From positions 1 through 17,235 of the forward strand of contig CACZQV010000036.1 in NCBI GenBank assembly GCA_902783435.1: a DNA stretch of 17,235 nucleotides, in the 5' to 3' direction. Shown one piece after another: positions 1 to 7,297 of the stretch. This DNA comes from an uncultured Erysipelotrichaceae bacterium (GTDB lineage: Bacteria > Bacillota_I > Bacilli_A > RF39 > UBA660). The translations under genes were made by a program, and so were the position numbers. Each line of letters begins with the position of its first letter. Within the stretch, counting starts at the first letter, position 1. Below the pieces are notes generated by a model. That model had not been told where the DNA came from. It made no database searches and was given only the letters and a program-made list of their open reading frames with translations.

Positions 1-246
1 CAGTTGAAGTAGCACCAGTTGCAGAACCAACTCCAATGGTTGATCCAGTAGCAGTTGCTCCAGTTGAAGTAGCACCAATTGCGGAACCAACTCCAATGGT
101 TGATCCAGTAGCAGTTGCTCCAGTTGAAGTAGCACCAATTGCAGAACCAACTCCAGTAGTTGATCCAGTAGCGGTTGCTCCAGTTGAAGTAGCACCAATT
201 GCAGAACCAACTCCAATGGTTGATCCAGTAGCAGTTGCTCCAGTTG
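1..246 (+). repeat. 60-bp in-frame tandem repeat array
   Basis: The unit starting with ATGGTTGATCCAGTAGCAGT recurs at 36, 96, 156 and 216. A partial copy fills 1-35, and the fourth unit diverges after about 246. Copies differ by only a few bases: GCG/GCA at about 80 and 172, and ATG to GTA at 156. The period of 60 is a multiple of 3, so copy-number change keeps the frame. The array continues to the left edge, so the total copy number is unknown. Confidence 0.95.
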
Positions 247-557
247 CAGAAGTTGCTCCAATCGAAACTACTCCAGGTATACCTTCTTTAGCAACTGAAC
301 CAGTTATTTATGGTGGGGCTAGTCCAGTTGTAGGGGATATTAATGTTAATCAAGAAACAAGTCATCAAATTTATGGTGGAGCTGATCCACTTCAAAATAC
401 ACAAACAATACCTACTGTCGTAGCACCAACTCCAGTTGTAGAAGTTCCAACAGTAGATCCTGTTATGACTACTCCTGAGGTTCCAACAGTAGCACCTGTT
501 GCAGATGTTACTCCAGTGGTTTCAGAAGCTCAACCAGTAGTTCAAATTCAACAATAA
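1..557 (+). CDS. C-terminal part of a Pro/Val/Ala-rich tandem-repeat protein (5' end outside window)
   Basis: The frame is open from base 3, so the gene starts upstream of the window; the ATG at 36 lies inside a repeat and is not a convincing start. The visible product begins with near-identical 20-residue units (MVDPVAVAPVEVAPIAEPTP) followed by a less regular Pro/Val/Thr-rich tail. The motif IYGGA occurs twice in that tail, in VIYGGASPVV and QIYGGADPLQ. No membrane segment, LPXTG sorting signal or catalytic motif is visible, and the protein ends with QIQQ. Such Pro/Val/Glu repeats usually form extended stalks or linkers, so a surface or scaffold role is possible, but the function cannot be assigned without the missing N-terminus. 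Its codons (CCA, GTA, GCA, GTT) make it richer in GC than its neighbours. The gene is closed by a strong terminator that overlaps its stop codon. The existence of the gene is clear; its role is unknown. Confidence 0.85.
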   Translation, partial: VEVAPVAEPTPMVDPVAVAPVEVAPIAEPTPMVDPVAVAPVEVAPIAEPTPVVDPVAVAPVEVAPIAEPTPMVDPVAVAPVAEVAPIETTPGIPSLATEPVIYGGASPVVGDINVNQETSHQIYGGADPLQNTQTIPTVVAPTPVVEVPTVDPVMTTPEVPTVAPVADVTPVVSEAQPVVQIQQ

Positions 558-581
558 AAGCATTATAAATGCTTTTTTTTT
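556..581 (+). terminator. Intrinsic terminator of the repeat-protein gene
   Basis: A 9-bp stem, AAAAGCATT (556-564) with AATGCTTTT (568-576), surrounds a 3-nt loop and is followed by more T residues to 581. The stem begins inside the TAA stop codon (555-557). Confidence 0.85.
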
Positions 582-592
582 GTACCTTAAAA

Positions 593-614
593 TGATATAA
601 TTAATTTAGGGTGG
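593..614 (+). promoter_or_regulatory. Extended -10 promoter and ribosome binding site for the glycosyltransferase operon
   Basis: TGATATAAT (593-601) matches the extended -10 form TGN-TATAAT exactly. At 17-bp spacing the -35 position falls in the terminator T-run (573-578), so the -35 is poor and the extended -10 probably carries recognition. The Shine-Dalgarno AGGGTGG (608-614) lies 4 nt before the ATG at 619, so the predicted start point (about 608) leaves a leader of only about 11 nt. Confidence 0.6.
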
Positions 615-618
615 TATT

Positions 619-1767
619 ATGAAAAAAGTATCCATATTATCATTACATTTAGGTTATGGTGGTATTGAAAAATGTGTTGTTACTTTAGCTAATTCTTTAT
701 GTAGTAAATATGATGTAGAAATAGCTGTTTGTTATAGATTATATGAAAAGCCAGCTTTTCCTATAGATAAGAGAGTTAAAGTAAAATATTTGAATAAAGA
801 TTTAAAACCTAATCGTGATAGATTTAAAAATGCTTTAAAGTGTAAAAATATTTTTAAAATAATAAAAGAATCTTTTTATGCTATGAAAGTTTTATATCAT
901 AGAAAAAAATCAATGACTTCTTATATTTCTAATACAGATGCAGATGTTATTGTTTCTACTCGAGATATATTTAATTATTGGGTATGTGGCTATGCTAAAG
1001 ATAATGTATTAAAAATAGGTTGGGAACATAATCATTTTCATGATAATTATAAGTATGCAAATAATGTTAGTAGAAGTGCTAAGGGGTTAGATTATTTAGT
1101 ATTAGTATCTTCTGAATTACAAAAGTTTTATGCAAATGAATTAAGAAATAGTAAATGTATGTGTATATATATTCCTAATTCGATAGAAAAATTACCAGAA
1201 AAAATAGCTAAATTAAAAAATAAAAAATTAATTTCTGTAGGAAGATTATCTCCTGAAAAGGGATATCTTGATTTACTTCGTTTATATCATAAATTATATG
1301 TTGATTATCCAGATTGGACTTTAGATATAGTAGGAGATGGAGTAGAAAGAGAAAAATTAGAAAAGTATATTTCAAAAAATAATTTAGAAGAAAAGATTAC
1401 TCTACATGGCTTTCAAAGTAGGGAAGTAATAGATAAGATGTTAGATGAATCTTCTATATATTTAATGACTTCTTTTACTGAATCATTTGGAATAGTTTTA
1501 ATAGAAGCTATGAGTCATGGTGTACCATGTATTGCATATGATTCTGCTGAAGGAGCTCGTGAAATAATTAATAGTGGAGAAAATGGTTATTTAATAAAAA
1601 ATAGAAATATTGATGCGATGTTAATGAAATTAGAGGATTTAATTAAAAATGAAGATGAAAGAATAAGAGTAGGTAAACAGGCTCGTGAAAGTGTAAAAAA
1701 ATATGATAGTAAGATTGTTTCTGAAGAATGGATTACTTTAATAGAAGAGAGTGATATTTATGAATAA
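619..1767 (+). CDS. GT4-family glycosyltransferase
   Basis: This 382-residue GT-B-fold, retaining glycosyltransferase probably transfers a sugar from a nucleotide-sugar donor onto a lipid-linked or surface glycan at the cytoplasmic face of the membrane. The N-terminal acceptor half opens with GGIEKCVVTLANSL. The donor half starts near residue 207 (SVGRLSPEKGYLDLL) and has the LDIVGDG strand, the LHGF segment, and the EX7E signature ESFGIVLIE (E288 and E296). AMSHGVPCIAYDS and NGYLIKNRN follow, as is usual in the family. Length is normal, and no signal peptide or membrane helix is seen. The start is supported by AGGGTGG upstream. The gene overlaps the next one by 8 bp and is first in an operon with an Alg14/Alg13-like pair and a giant pilin-like protein. 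The sugar and acceptor cannot be read from sequence. Family assignment is secure; substrate is not. Confidence 0.92.
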   Translation: MKKVSILSLHLGYGGIEKCVVTLANSLCSKYDVEIAVCYRLYEKPAFPIDKRVKVKYLNKDLKPNRDRFKNALKCKNIFKIIKESFYAMKVLYHRKKSMTSYISNTDADVIVSTRDIFNYWVCGYAKDNVLKIGWEHNHFHDNYKYANNVSRSAKGLDYLVLVSSELQKFYANELRNSKCMCIYIPNSIEKLPEKIAKLKNKKLISVGRLSPEKGYLDLLRLYHKLYVDYPDWTLDIVGDGVEREKLEKYISKNNLEEKITLHGFQSREVIDKMLDESSIYLMTSFTESFGIVLIEAMSHGVPCIAYDSAEGAREIINSGENGYLIKNRNIDAMLMKLEDLIKNEDERIRVGKQARESVKKYDSKIVSEEWITLIEESDIYE

Positions 1768-2236
1768 AAAAAGAGTTATGTTTATTGCGTCTACTGGAGG
1801 ACATTTAGAAGAATTATTACAATTAAAGGAAATGTTTTCTAAATATGAATATAGTTTAATTACTGAGAAGACTAAGTCTAATATGTATTTAAAAGATATA
1901 TATAAGAATAAAGTTCATTATTTAATTTATGGTACTAAGCATCATTTTATTACTTATCCATTTAAATTACTTTGTAATTGTTTTATTAGTTTATTTTATT
2001 ATTTTAAATATAGACCTAATTATATAATAACAACAGGTGTACATACTGCAGGACCAATGTGTTGTATAGGTAAGATATTTGGAAGTAAAATTATTTATAT
2101 TGAAACATTTGCTAATATGGTTACTAAGACTGCAACTGGTAGACTTTTATATCCAATAAGTGATAAGTTTATTGTTCAATGGGAAAGTATGAAAGATATT
2201 TATCCTAAGGCAGAATTTGGGGGGTGGATTTTCTAA
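1760..2236 (+). CDS. Alg14-like glycosyltransferase subunit (PssD/Cps14F type)
   Basis: This 158-residue protein resembles the Alg14/PssD/Cps14F family, the membrane-associating partner of an Alg13-like catalytic subunit. Together such pairs add the second sugar to an undecaprenyl-diphosphate-linked saccharide. The N-terminus carries the family motif FIASTGGHLEELLQL (residues 8-22). A hydrophobic segment around residues 65-86 (FITYPFKLLCNCFISLFYYF) is the likely membrane contact. TTGVHTAGPMCCIGKIFG, then YIETFAN and a terminal GGWIF, also fit the family. The start is the ATG at 1760, inside the end of the upstream gene. A GTG at 1751 in the same frame is not preferred, because the GAGAG at 1746-1750 is well spaced for the ATG. 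The stop TAA shares one base with the next gene's ATG, which suggests translational coupling and a 1:1 complex. Confidence 0.88.
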   Translation: MNKKRVMFIASTGGHLEELLQLKEMFSKYEYSLITEKTKSNMYLKDIYKNKVHYLIYGTKHHFITYPFKLLCNCFISLFYYFKYRPNYIITTGVHTAGPMCCIGKIFGSKIIYIETFANMVTKTATGRLLYPISDKFIVQWESMKDIYPKAEFGGWIF

Positions 2237-2802
2237 TGATACTTGTTATATTAGGTACTCAAGATAAGGAATTTCCTAGACTCCTTGAAGCTGTTGAAAA
2301 ATGTATAAAGAATGGAAGTATTAAGGATAAAGTTGTTGTACAAGCAGGACAAACTAAATATGAATCTGATTGTATGGAAATGTTTGATTTATTACCAGCT
2401 CCTGAGTTTAATAAATTAATGGATGATGCTAGTTTGATTATTACTCATGGTGGTGCAGGTAGTATTTTGAATGCGATAAAGAAAAATAAGAAAGTTATAG
2501 CAGCAGCTAGACTTGCAAAGTATAAAGAACATCATAATGATCATCAAAAACAAATAATCGGAGAGTTTGTTAAACAAGGATATATTTTAGAACTTAAAGA
2601 TTTTGATAAATTAGATGAGGTAATAAAAGAATCTAAAAAATTTAAACCAAAAAAGTTTGTAAGTAATACTGATAATATGATAAAATTAGTAGAGAATTAT
2701 ATAGAAGATACAAATCATATTTCATGGGTAAATAAATATGGTATATTTATTCTTTGTTTGCTTCTTTGTTTAGGTATCATAATGTTTTTAATGTTTAAAT
2801 AG
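2236..2802 (+). CDS. Alg13-like glycosyltransferase subunit (PssE/Cps14G type) with a C-terminal membrane helix
   Basis: This 188-residue protein is the donor-binding, catalytic partner of the preceding Alg14-like subunit. It starts MILVILGTQ, where the family usually has a GT(Q/H) turn. It carries ITHGGAGSILNAIKKNKKVI (H71-S76), the nucleotide-sugar site, and EHHNDHQ (98-104), matching the C-terminal donor-binding helix of GT28/Alg13 proteins. The ATG at 2236 is chosen over the in-frame GTG at 2224 because a G-rich Shine-Dalgarno (2219-2227) sits 8 nt before it and it forms a TAATG overlap with the upstream stop. Unusually, the protein ends in a hydrophobic stretch of about 20 residues (about 168-188, FILCLLLCLGIIMFLMF), a probable membrane anchor. 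The partner subunit normally provides membrane attachment in this family. AGGAGGT for the next gene overlaps its stop codon. Confidence 0.88.
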   Translation: MILVILGTQDKEFPRLLEAVEKCIKNGSIKDKVVVQAGQTKYESDCMEMFDLLPAPEFNKLMDDASLIITHGGAGSILNAIKKNKKVIAAARLAKYKEHHNDHQKQIIGEFVKQGYILELKDFDKLDEVIKESKKFKPKKFVSNTDNMIKLVENYIEDTNHISWVNKYGIFILCLLLCLGIIMFLMFK

Positions 2803-2812
2803 GAGGTACTTT

Positions 2813-5800
2813 ATGGATAAGAATAGAAAAGGGTTTACTTTAGTTGAACTTTTAGCGGCTATTGTTATATTGGGAATTTTAATGATTTTTTCTGTTCCTA
2901 TAATAGTTGGAATGTTAGATAGAAGTAAAGATAAAATCTATGTAGATGATGCTAAAAAAATGATTTCTCAGGCAGAGTATCAAATGAGAAGTAGTAGTAA
3001 TGAAATTGAGGTACCTGATCCTGGTAATTATATAGTTATTAGTTTAGTATATCTAGATAATGCTTCTTTTGATAATCCTCCTAATAAAGGTGAATATGAA
3101 AGAGAAGGATCTTTTGTAATAGTTAAAAATAATGGTGGTAAACTAGAGTATTCTGCTACTATTGTAGAAAAAGTAAAAGGTGGAGGATACAAGGGTGTTA
3201 AACTTAGTACTAGTGATGAATTATATTCAAGAAATGCAATAAGACGTGTTACTGTTTTTAAAAAGAATGATTTAGATAATATTGTAAAAGTACTTAAAGA
3301 TTTAGATAAAGTAAAAGCTAGAAAATATATTAATGATTATTTAGGTAATGATTATATAAAAACAGAAAGTGAATTTTCTAATTTTTATAATTATCCTAAT
3401 AGTTATAATGGTAATGCTATATCTGGAGATAATTTTGCTCCTAAGATTACAAAAGCTACAATTGATAGTACTGCAAGTTATAATGCATTAACAGCTAAAT
3501 TATATATAATTGCTACTGATGGTGATAATGCTGTTAATAAATTAAAAGTACGTATATCATATGATGGATTTGATGATAATAATGCTATTGAAGTTCCATA
3601 TGGCAATAATGAAGAATTTACTTATGATTTAGATTTTAAGAGTAGATTTAGTTATGATTCAGGTGGAGAAGCTACTGTTTATGTTACTGTAGAGGATCCA
3701 GAACATAATGTTGCTAAGAAATTACTTAATTATTCAATTCAAAAGAATTTACCACCAGAAATAGGTGAAGATTCTAGTATTTCTAAAATGAATTCTGATA
3801 CTGTTAATAAAACTAAAGCTTTAGTATCGTTATTTGTTAAAGACGATATGACTTCTTTAGATAATATGAAAGTTTGTTTAGCAGAGTCTGATAGTAATGT
3901 AAAACCAACTAGTTGTAGTGACTATAAGCCATATAACGAGGTGTTCTCTAGTAATAATACATTAGAGTATCAATTTAAATGTAATGGAACTTGTACTCGT
4001 AATGGAACTACTCATTATTTAACAGTGTTTGTAAGAGATGAACAAAATGCTGAAGCATCTAAGCAATTTGAATACACTTTCTCTCGAAATTCTAAACCAG
4101 TATTTATTGGTGATGTTAGTGTTGAATCAAGAATAGAACCATTTACTTCAACTGGTAGTAAGGATGTAGTTGTTTCATTTAATGTAGAAGATGATTTAGA
4201 TAAAATAGAGGATTTAAAAATAAAAATATCTGATGGGTCAAAAGTAGAGGAACATACTGGTAATCCATTTACTTCTTATGATTTTACTTTTGCAGATACT
4301 ACATATAATGGAAGTACTAGAAATATAACTGTTACAGTTACTGATAGTGAAGGAGAATCTGTTTCTAAAACGTATAATAATTATACTTTATACAATAATA
4401 AGGCTCCTGTTATTTCAGAATTCTTAGTTACTACTAGAGAAACTGTTTGTACAAATCCTAATTACATTTGTTCTATACTTGCAGGTGGAAGTGTTAATGC
4501 TAATGTAATTCTATCTTTATCAGATGATATTGATTACAAAGATGACTATAAAAATGTAAAAGTATGTGTATCTGATAAACAAAGTGATTGTAATAATGTT
4601 AATTCAAATAAATTTGTTTCATATGAAAATTATTTTGAAACTGAAAAGCCAATAACACTTGATGCTAGTTATAATGGACAAGAAGTAACTATTTATGCTT
4701 ATGCTAAAGATAGTTCTAATAAGTTATCTGAGCCTAAAACTTTTAATTATAAATTATATGAGAATCAAGCTCCAGTTATTACAGATTTTAATATAGTTTC
4801 AGAGGAAGAAGATTTTACAAATGAAGGTAGTTTAAATATTATGTTTGCTATTAATGGTGAAGATGATTTTGATGATAAGTCTGATATTACTTTTAAATTA
4901 TATGAAGATGATGTAGAAGTTATAAGTTCTCCACTTTCTACTTATAGTGGAAAAGAAAATAATAAGCATACTCTTTCAGGTAGTTATGATGGAAGAGAAA
5001 GAAATCTTAAAGCAGTTATAATTGATTCACAAGGTTTAACTGCTAGTACTGAAATACCATATACAGTATATAAGAAAGCTGGTCCTCAAATAGATAATGT
5101 TAATGTTGAACCAGTTAATACAGTATGTGAAATAGATTCAGCATGTTCTGATTCAGCTAATAATAGTTTGGAAATTAAATATACAGTAGAAGTTGTTAGC
5201 CCTGATACAATTACTGAAGCTTTACCAAATGGTAATTTAAGTAATGTAGAAATGTGTGTTTCAGAAACTGATAATTGTACTAATTATACTAGTTTTACAA
5301 ATGGCAAAGGAACATTTACTTTTAGTGCAAATAATTCTTTAAAACCATATGATGGTTCTACAAAAACATTACATGTATTCGTTAGAGAAAAGAATAGTAC
5401 TGAAGTATCAGATAGTACTACTGTTGAATATGAAATATATAAGAATAATCATCCTGTAATTATTAAAAGTCCTTCAATAGAAAAAAATTATAATAATACA
5501 GAAGAAAATCTTGCTAATATAAAGTATTCAGTAGGGGTTATAGATGATTTAGATAGTTCTTTAAGAATTAATTATTGTTATAAGATTGATGATGGTTCTG
5601 AACAATGTTCTGGATTCCAACCATATACTGATACAGCAAAAGTTTTAGATGAATCATTCTTTGGTATAACTGATTATGCAGGGCAAAAAATAACTTTGTA
5701 TTCATATATTGCTGATAGTTATGCAGAAATAAATAATAGTGGTATACCTACTAGTTCGTTTGTAAAATCAGAAGAAATCGATTATACATTACACACTGAT

Positions 5801-6736
5801 GCTGCTCCAGAAATTTATTCAGTTTATGCTGTTTATGATGTTGAATATTATGATAGTCAAGGAAATCTAGTTACTAATGTAAATTCTACTAACATTGATT
5901 CTCTTTCTGTAAAATATAAAAATGCTAAAATTACATTTAAGGCTATGGATCCATTAGATAGTTATTCTTATTGTATATCTACTGATGAAACTTGTAGTAA
6001 TTATAATAGTATTACATATAGTGGTGATGATACTAGTATTCATAGAATTGATTATAAGAATGAAATGACTGATATGGAAGTATTTTCAGTTAAGGATTCA
6101 ACTAATGCTATACCTAGAGATTATTATTTATTCTTGAAAGATAGTACTGGTAAGGAAATTCATTCTAAGTTTAATTTTGTTGCTTATAAAGAATGTGCTG
6201 ATATGGATGATAATACTGTTGAGTATGAATATATATATTCAGAAGAAAATGGTGAACCAGAAATATCAATGAGTAGATGTGAAGGTAAATGTTATTATTC
6301 TTATGAAGATGGTGATAATACTGTATATAATAATATAGTTTCATATTATAACCAAAAGATTACTTATAAGGATAGATTTGATTCTTCTAAGCAATGTACT
6401 CAAAAATATTTGATTGCAGATGATGAATATACTGATGTAAAACCTTATACGGCTAGATGTGATTTCTATAAGTGCTTTGAAAAATCTAATGGTACAGTTG
6501 ATACTAATGCTATAGGCACTAGATATAATGAAATTGAATATACACATGAAGATGATATTACTCATGAAAAATATGTATGTAAGGGATATTATAATTTATA
6601 TAAAGTAACTTATAGTAAGCATTTAGGTATTGTAAGTGTTGAACATAATGGAAAACTTTGTGATACGGTATATGAAAGATATCCAAATAAATATAAATAT
6701 ACTGCTTCAGAACCTTATGTAAGAATAGCAGATTAA
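2813..6736 (+). CDS. Giant prepilin-like surface protein with about eight Ig/cadherin-like repeats
   Basis: This 1307-residue protein has a class III (type IV prepilin) N-terminus: KGFTLVELLAAIVILGIL, with probable cleavage after G7, F8 as the mature first residue, and Glu at +5 (E12). A membrane helix follows to about residue 31, then a pilin-like head to about 206. About eight tandem beta-sandwich-like repeats follow. Each is marked by an xPxI-type strand, with Pro near residues 210, 315, 429, 532, 654, 758, 881 and 999 (spacing 103-123). Most share an acidic DDxD loop, a Y-[ND]-G turn, and a closing strand such as YTLYNN, YKLYEN or YEIYKN. Several repeats have close Cys pairs. The final region (about 1128-1307) has eight Cys. 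The likely role is an extracellular adhesin or pilus-like component. Most prepilins are 100-250 residues, so the size is exceptional. No prepilin peptidase, pilus ATPase or platform gene is present here. AGGAGGT lies 5 nt before the ATG. Confidence 0.85.
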   Translation: MDKNRKGFTLVELLAAIVILGILMIFSVPIIVGMLDRSKDKIYVDDAKKMISQAEYQMRSSSNEIEVPDPGNYIVISLVYLDNASFDNPPNKGEYEREGSFVIVKNNGGKLEYSATIVEKVKGGGYKGVKLSTSDELYSRNAIRRVTVFKKNDLDNIVKVLKDLDKVKARKYINDYLGNDYIKTESEFSNFYNYPNSYNGNAISGDNFAPKITKATIDSTASYNALTAKLYIIATDGDNAVNKLKVRISYDGFDDNNAIEVPYGNNEEFTYDLDFKSRFSYDSGGEATVYVTVEDPEHNVAKKLLNYSIQKNLPPEIGEDSSISKMNSDTVNKTKALVSLFVKDDMTSLDNMKVCLAESDSNVKPTSCSDYKPYNEVFSSNNTLEYQFKCNGTCTRNGTTHYLTVFVRDEQNAEASKQFEYTFSRNSKPVFIGDVSVESRIEPFTSTGSKDVVVSFNVEDDLDKIEDLKIKISDGSKVEEHTGNPFTSYDFTFADTTYNGSTRNITVTVTDSEGESVSKTYNNYTLYNNKAPVISEFLVTTRETVCTNPNYICSILAGGSVNANVILSLSDDIDYKDDYKNVKVCVSDKQSDCNNVNSNKFVSYENYFETEKPITLDASYNGQEVTIYAYAKDSSNKLSEPKTFNYKLYENQAPVITDFNIVSEEEDFTNEGSLNIMFAINGEDDFDDKSDITFKLYEDDVEVISSPLSTYSGKENNKHTLSGSYDGRERNLKAVIIDSQGLTASTEIPYTVYKKAGPQIDNVNVEPVNTVCEIDSACSDSANNSLEIKYTVEVVSPDTITEALPNGNLSNVEMCVSETDNCTNYTSFTNGKGTFTFSANNSLKPYDGSTKTLHVFVREKNSTEVSDSTTVEYEIYKNNHPVIIKSPSIEKNYNNTEENLANIKYSVGVIDDLDSSLRINYCYKIDDGSEQCSGFQPYTDTAKVLDESFFGITDYAGQKITLYSYIADSYAEINNSGIPTSSFVKSEEIDYTLHTDAAPEIYSVYAVYDVEYYDSQGNLVTNVNSTNIDSLSVKYKNAKITFKAMDPLDSYSYCISTDETCSNYNSITYSGDDTSIHRIDYKNEMTDMEVFSVKDSTNAIPRDYYLFLKDSTGKEIHSKFNFVAYKECADMDDNTVEYEYIYSEENGEPEISMSRCEGKCYYSYEDGDNTVYNNIVSYYNQKITYKDRFDSSKQCTQKYLIADDEYTDVKPYTARCDFYKCFEKSNGTVDTNAIGTRYNEIEYTHEDDITHEKYVCKGYYNLYKVTYSKHLGIVSVEHNGKLCDTVYERYPNKYKYTASEPYVRIAD
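3431..6193 (+). other. Region encoding eight degenerate Ig/cadherin-like repeats
   Basis: The repeats are visible at protein level only; DNA identity between them is low, so the array is old. Repeat starts, by their strand-A motif, are APKI, PPEI, KPVF, APVI, APVI, GPQI, HPVI and APEI. The acidic loop appears as VKDDM, VEDDLD, SDDID, GEDDFD and IDDLD in repeats 2, 3, 4, 5 and 7. The later turn appears as YNGST, YNGQE, YDGRE, YDGST and YAGQK. Fold assignment rests on pattern (alternating hydrophobic strands, about 100-residue period) and not on a recognised Pfam family. Confidence 0.7.
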
Positions 6737-6751
6737 TGGAAAGGGGATATT

Positions 6752-7225
6752 ATGAAAACAAAAAAAGGAATTTTAATTTTAGTTATAATTGCGATTTTAT
6801 TAATATTATTTTCTATTATTCTGATGATATTTGGTAAACCTAAAAGTAAATATAAAAGTTCTGAGGGTAATAGATATATTATTTCTAATAAGGAATATGA
6901 ATTACCAGGTACTAAGAAACATACAAATGATATGATAAAAAAAGCTCATTGTATAGATAAAATTTGTATAGAAGATGTAGTAATTTATTATGCAGATGAA
7001 GGTGGAAGATTAGAGTATAGAATAACTAATAAATCTTCTAAGACTGCTAATGGATATTTAAAAATAGTTTATGATAATCATGATTTTCTTGTTTCATATC
7101 ATAACTTAGAACCTAATAGTTCTGTTGAATCTATGTCAGAATTTAAAGGTGTAAAGATTAGTGATAAAGATAATTATACTTTGAAAAAACTTACAGCTGC
7201 TGAAATTAAGAAAATTATAAAATAA
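6752..7225 (+). CDS. Small membrane-anchored extracellular protein, function unknown
   Basis: This 157-residue protein has a short basic N-terminus (MKTKKG) and one hydrophobic helix (about residues 6-28), with no clear signal-peptidase or lipobox site, so it is probably an N-terminally anchored, outward-facing protein. The exterior part has alternating strands ending in LEYRITNKSSKTANGYLKIV and a later YHNLEPNSSVESMSEF. This pattern recalls single beta-sandwich domains such as FxLYD, but I cannot assign a family with confidence. One C-x4-C pair (CIDKIC) could form a disulfide. It starts 15 bp after the giant prepilin-like gene, with an AAAGGGG ribosome binding site in between, and is the last gene before a terminator. 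Co-expression suggests it could be an accessory or assembly partner of the giant protein; this is inference from position only. Confidence 0.8.
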   Translation: MKTKKGILILVIIAILLILFSIILMIFGKPKSKYKSSEGNRYIISNKEYELPGTKKHTNDMIKKAHCIDKICIEDVVIYYADEGGRLEYRITNKSSKTANGYLKIVYDNHDFLVSYHNLEPNSSVESMSEFKGVKISDKDNYTLKKLTAAEIKKIIK

Positions 7226-7229
7226 TAGT

Positions 7230-7262
7230 AAAGAAAGAGTAAAGTAGCTCTTTCTTTCTTTT
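7230..7262 (+). terminator. Intrinsic terminator closing the glycosyltransferase/prepilin-like operon
   Basis: A perfect 10-bp stem, AAAGAAAGAG (7230-7239) with CTCTTTCTTT (7248-7257), encloses an 8-nt loop and is followed by CTTTTATTTT. The U-tract is interrupted, so termination may be partial. Confidence 0.75.
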
Positions 7263-7297
7263 ATTTTATATACATTTTTTTTTGTTTTTGTTAGAAT

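Noticed and set aside
1..246. 60-bp repeats as a CRISPR array
   Set aside because: The units are directly adjacent with no unique spacers, and the whole array is one open frame encoding a 20-residue repeat.
1751..1759. GTG start at 1751 (likewise 2224, 7306 and 10375) in place of the downstream ATG
   Set aside because: In each case an ATG 9-12 nt downstream is better placed relative to the Shine-Dalgarno, and the GTG lies in or beside the ribosome binding site.
619..2802. A complete capsule biosynthesis locus
   Set aside because: Only three transferases are present; there is no initiating phosphoglycosyltransferase, flippase, polymerase or chain-length regulator in the window.
6341..6565. 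Minus-strand open frame inside the giant prepilin-like gene
   Set aside because: It lies within a well-supported + strand gene, lacks a ribosome binding site, and its Ile/Ser-rich product is the expected antisense of Asn/Asp/Tyr-rich coding sequence.
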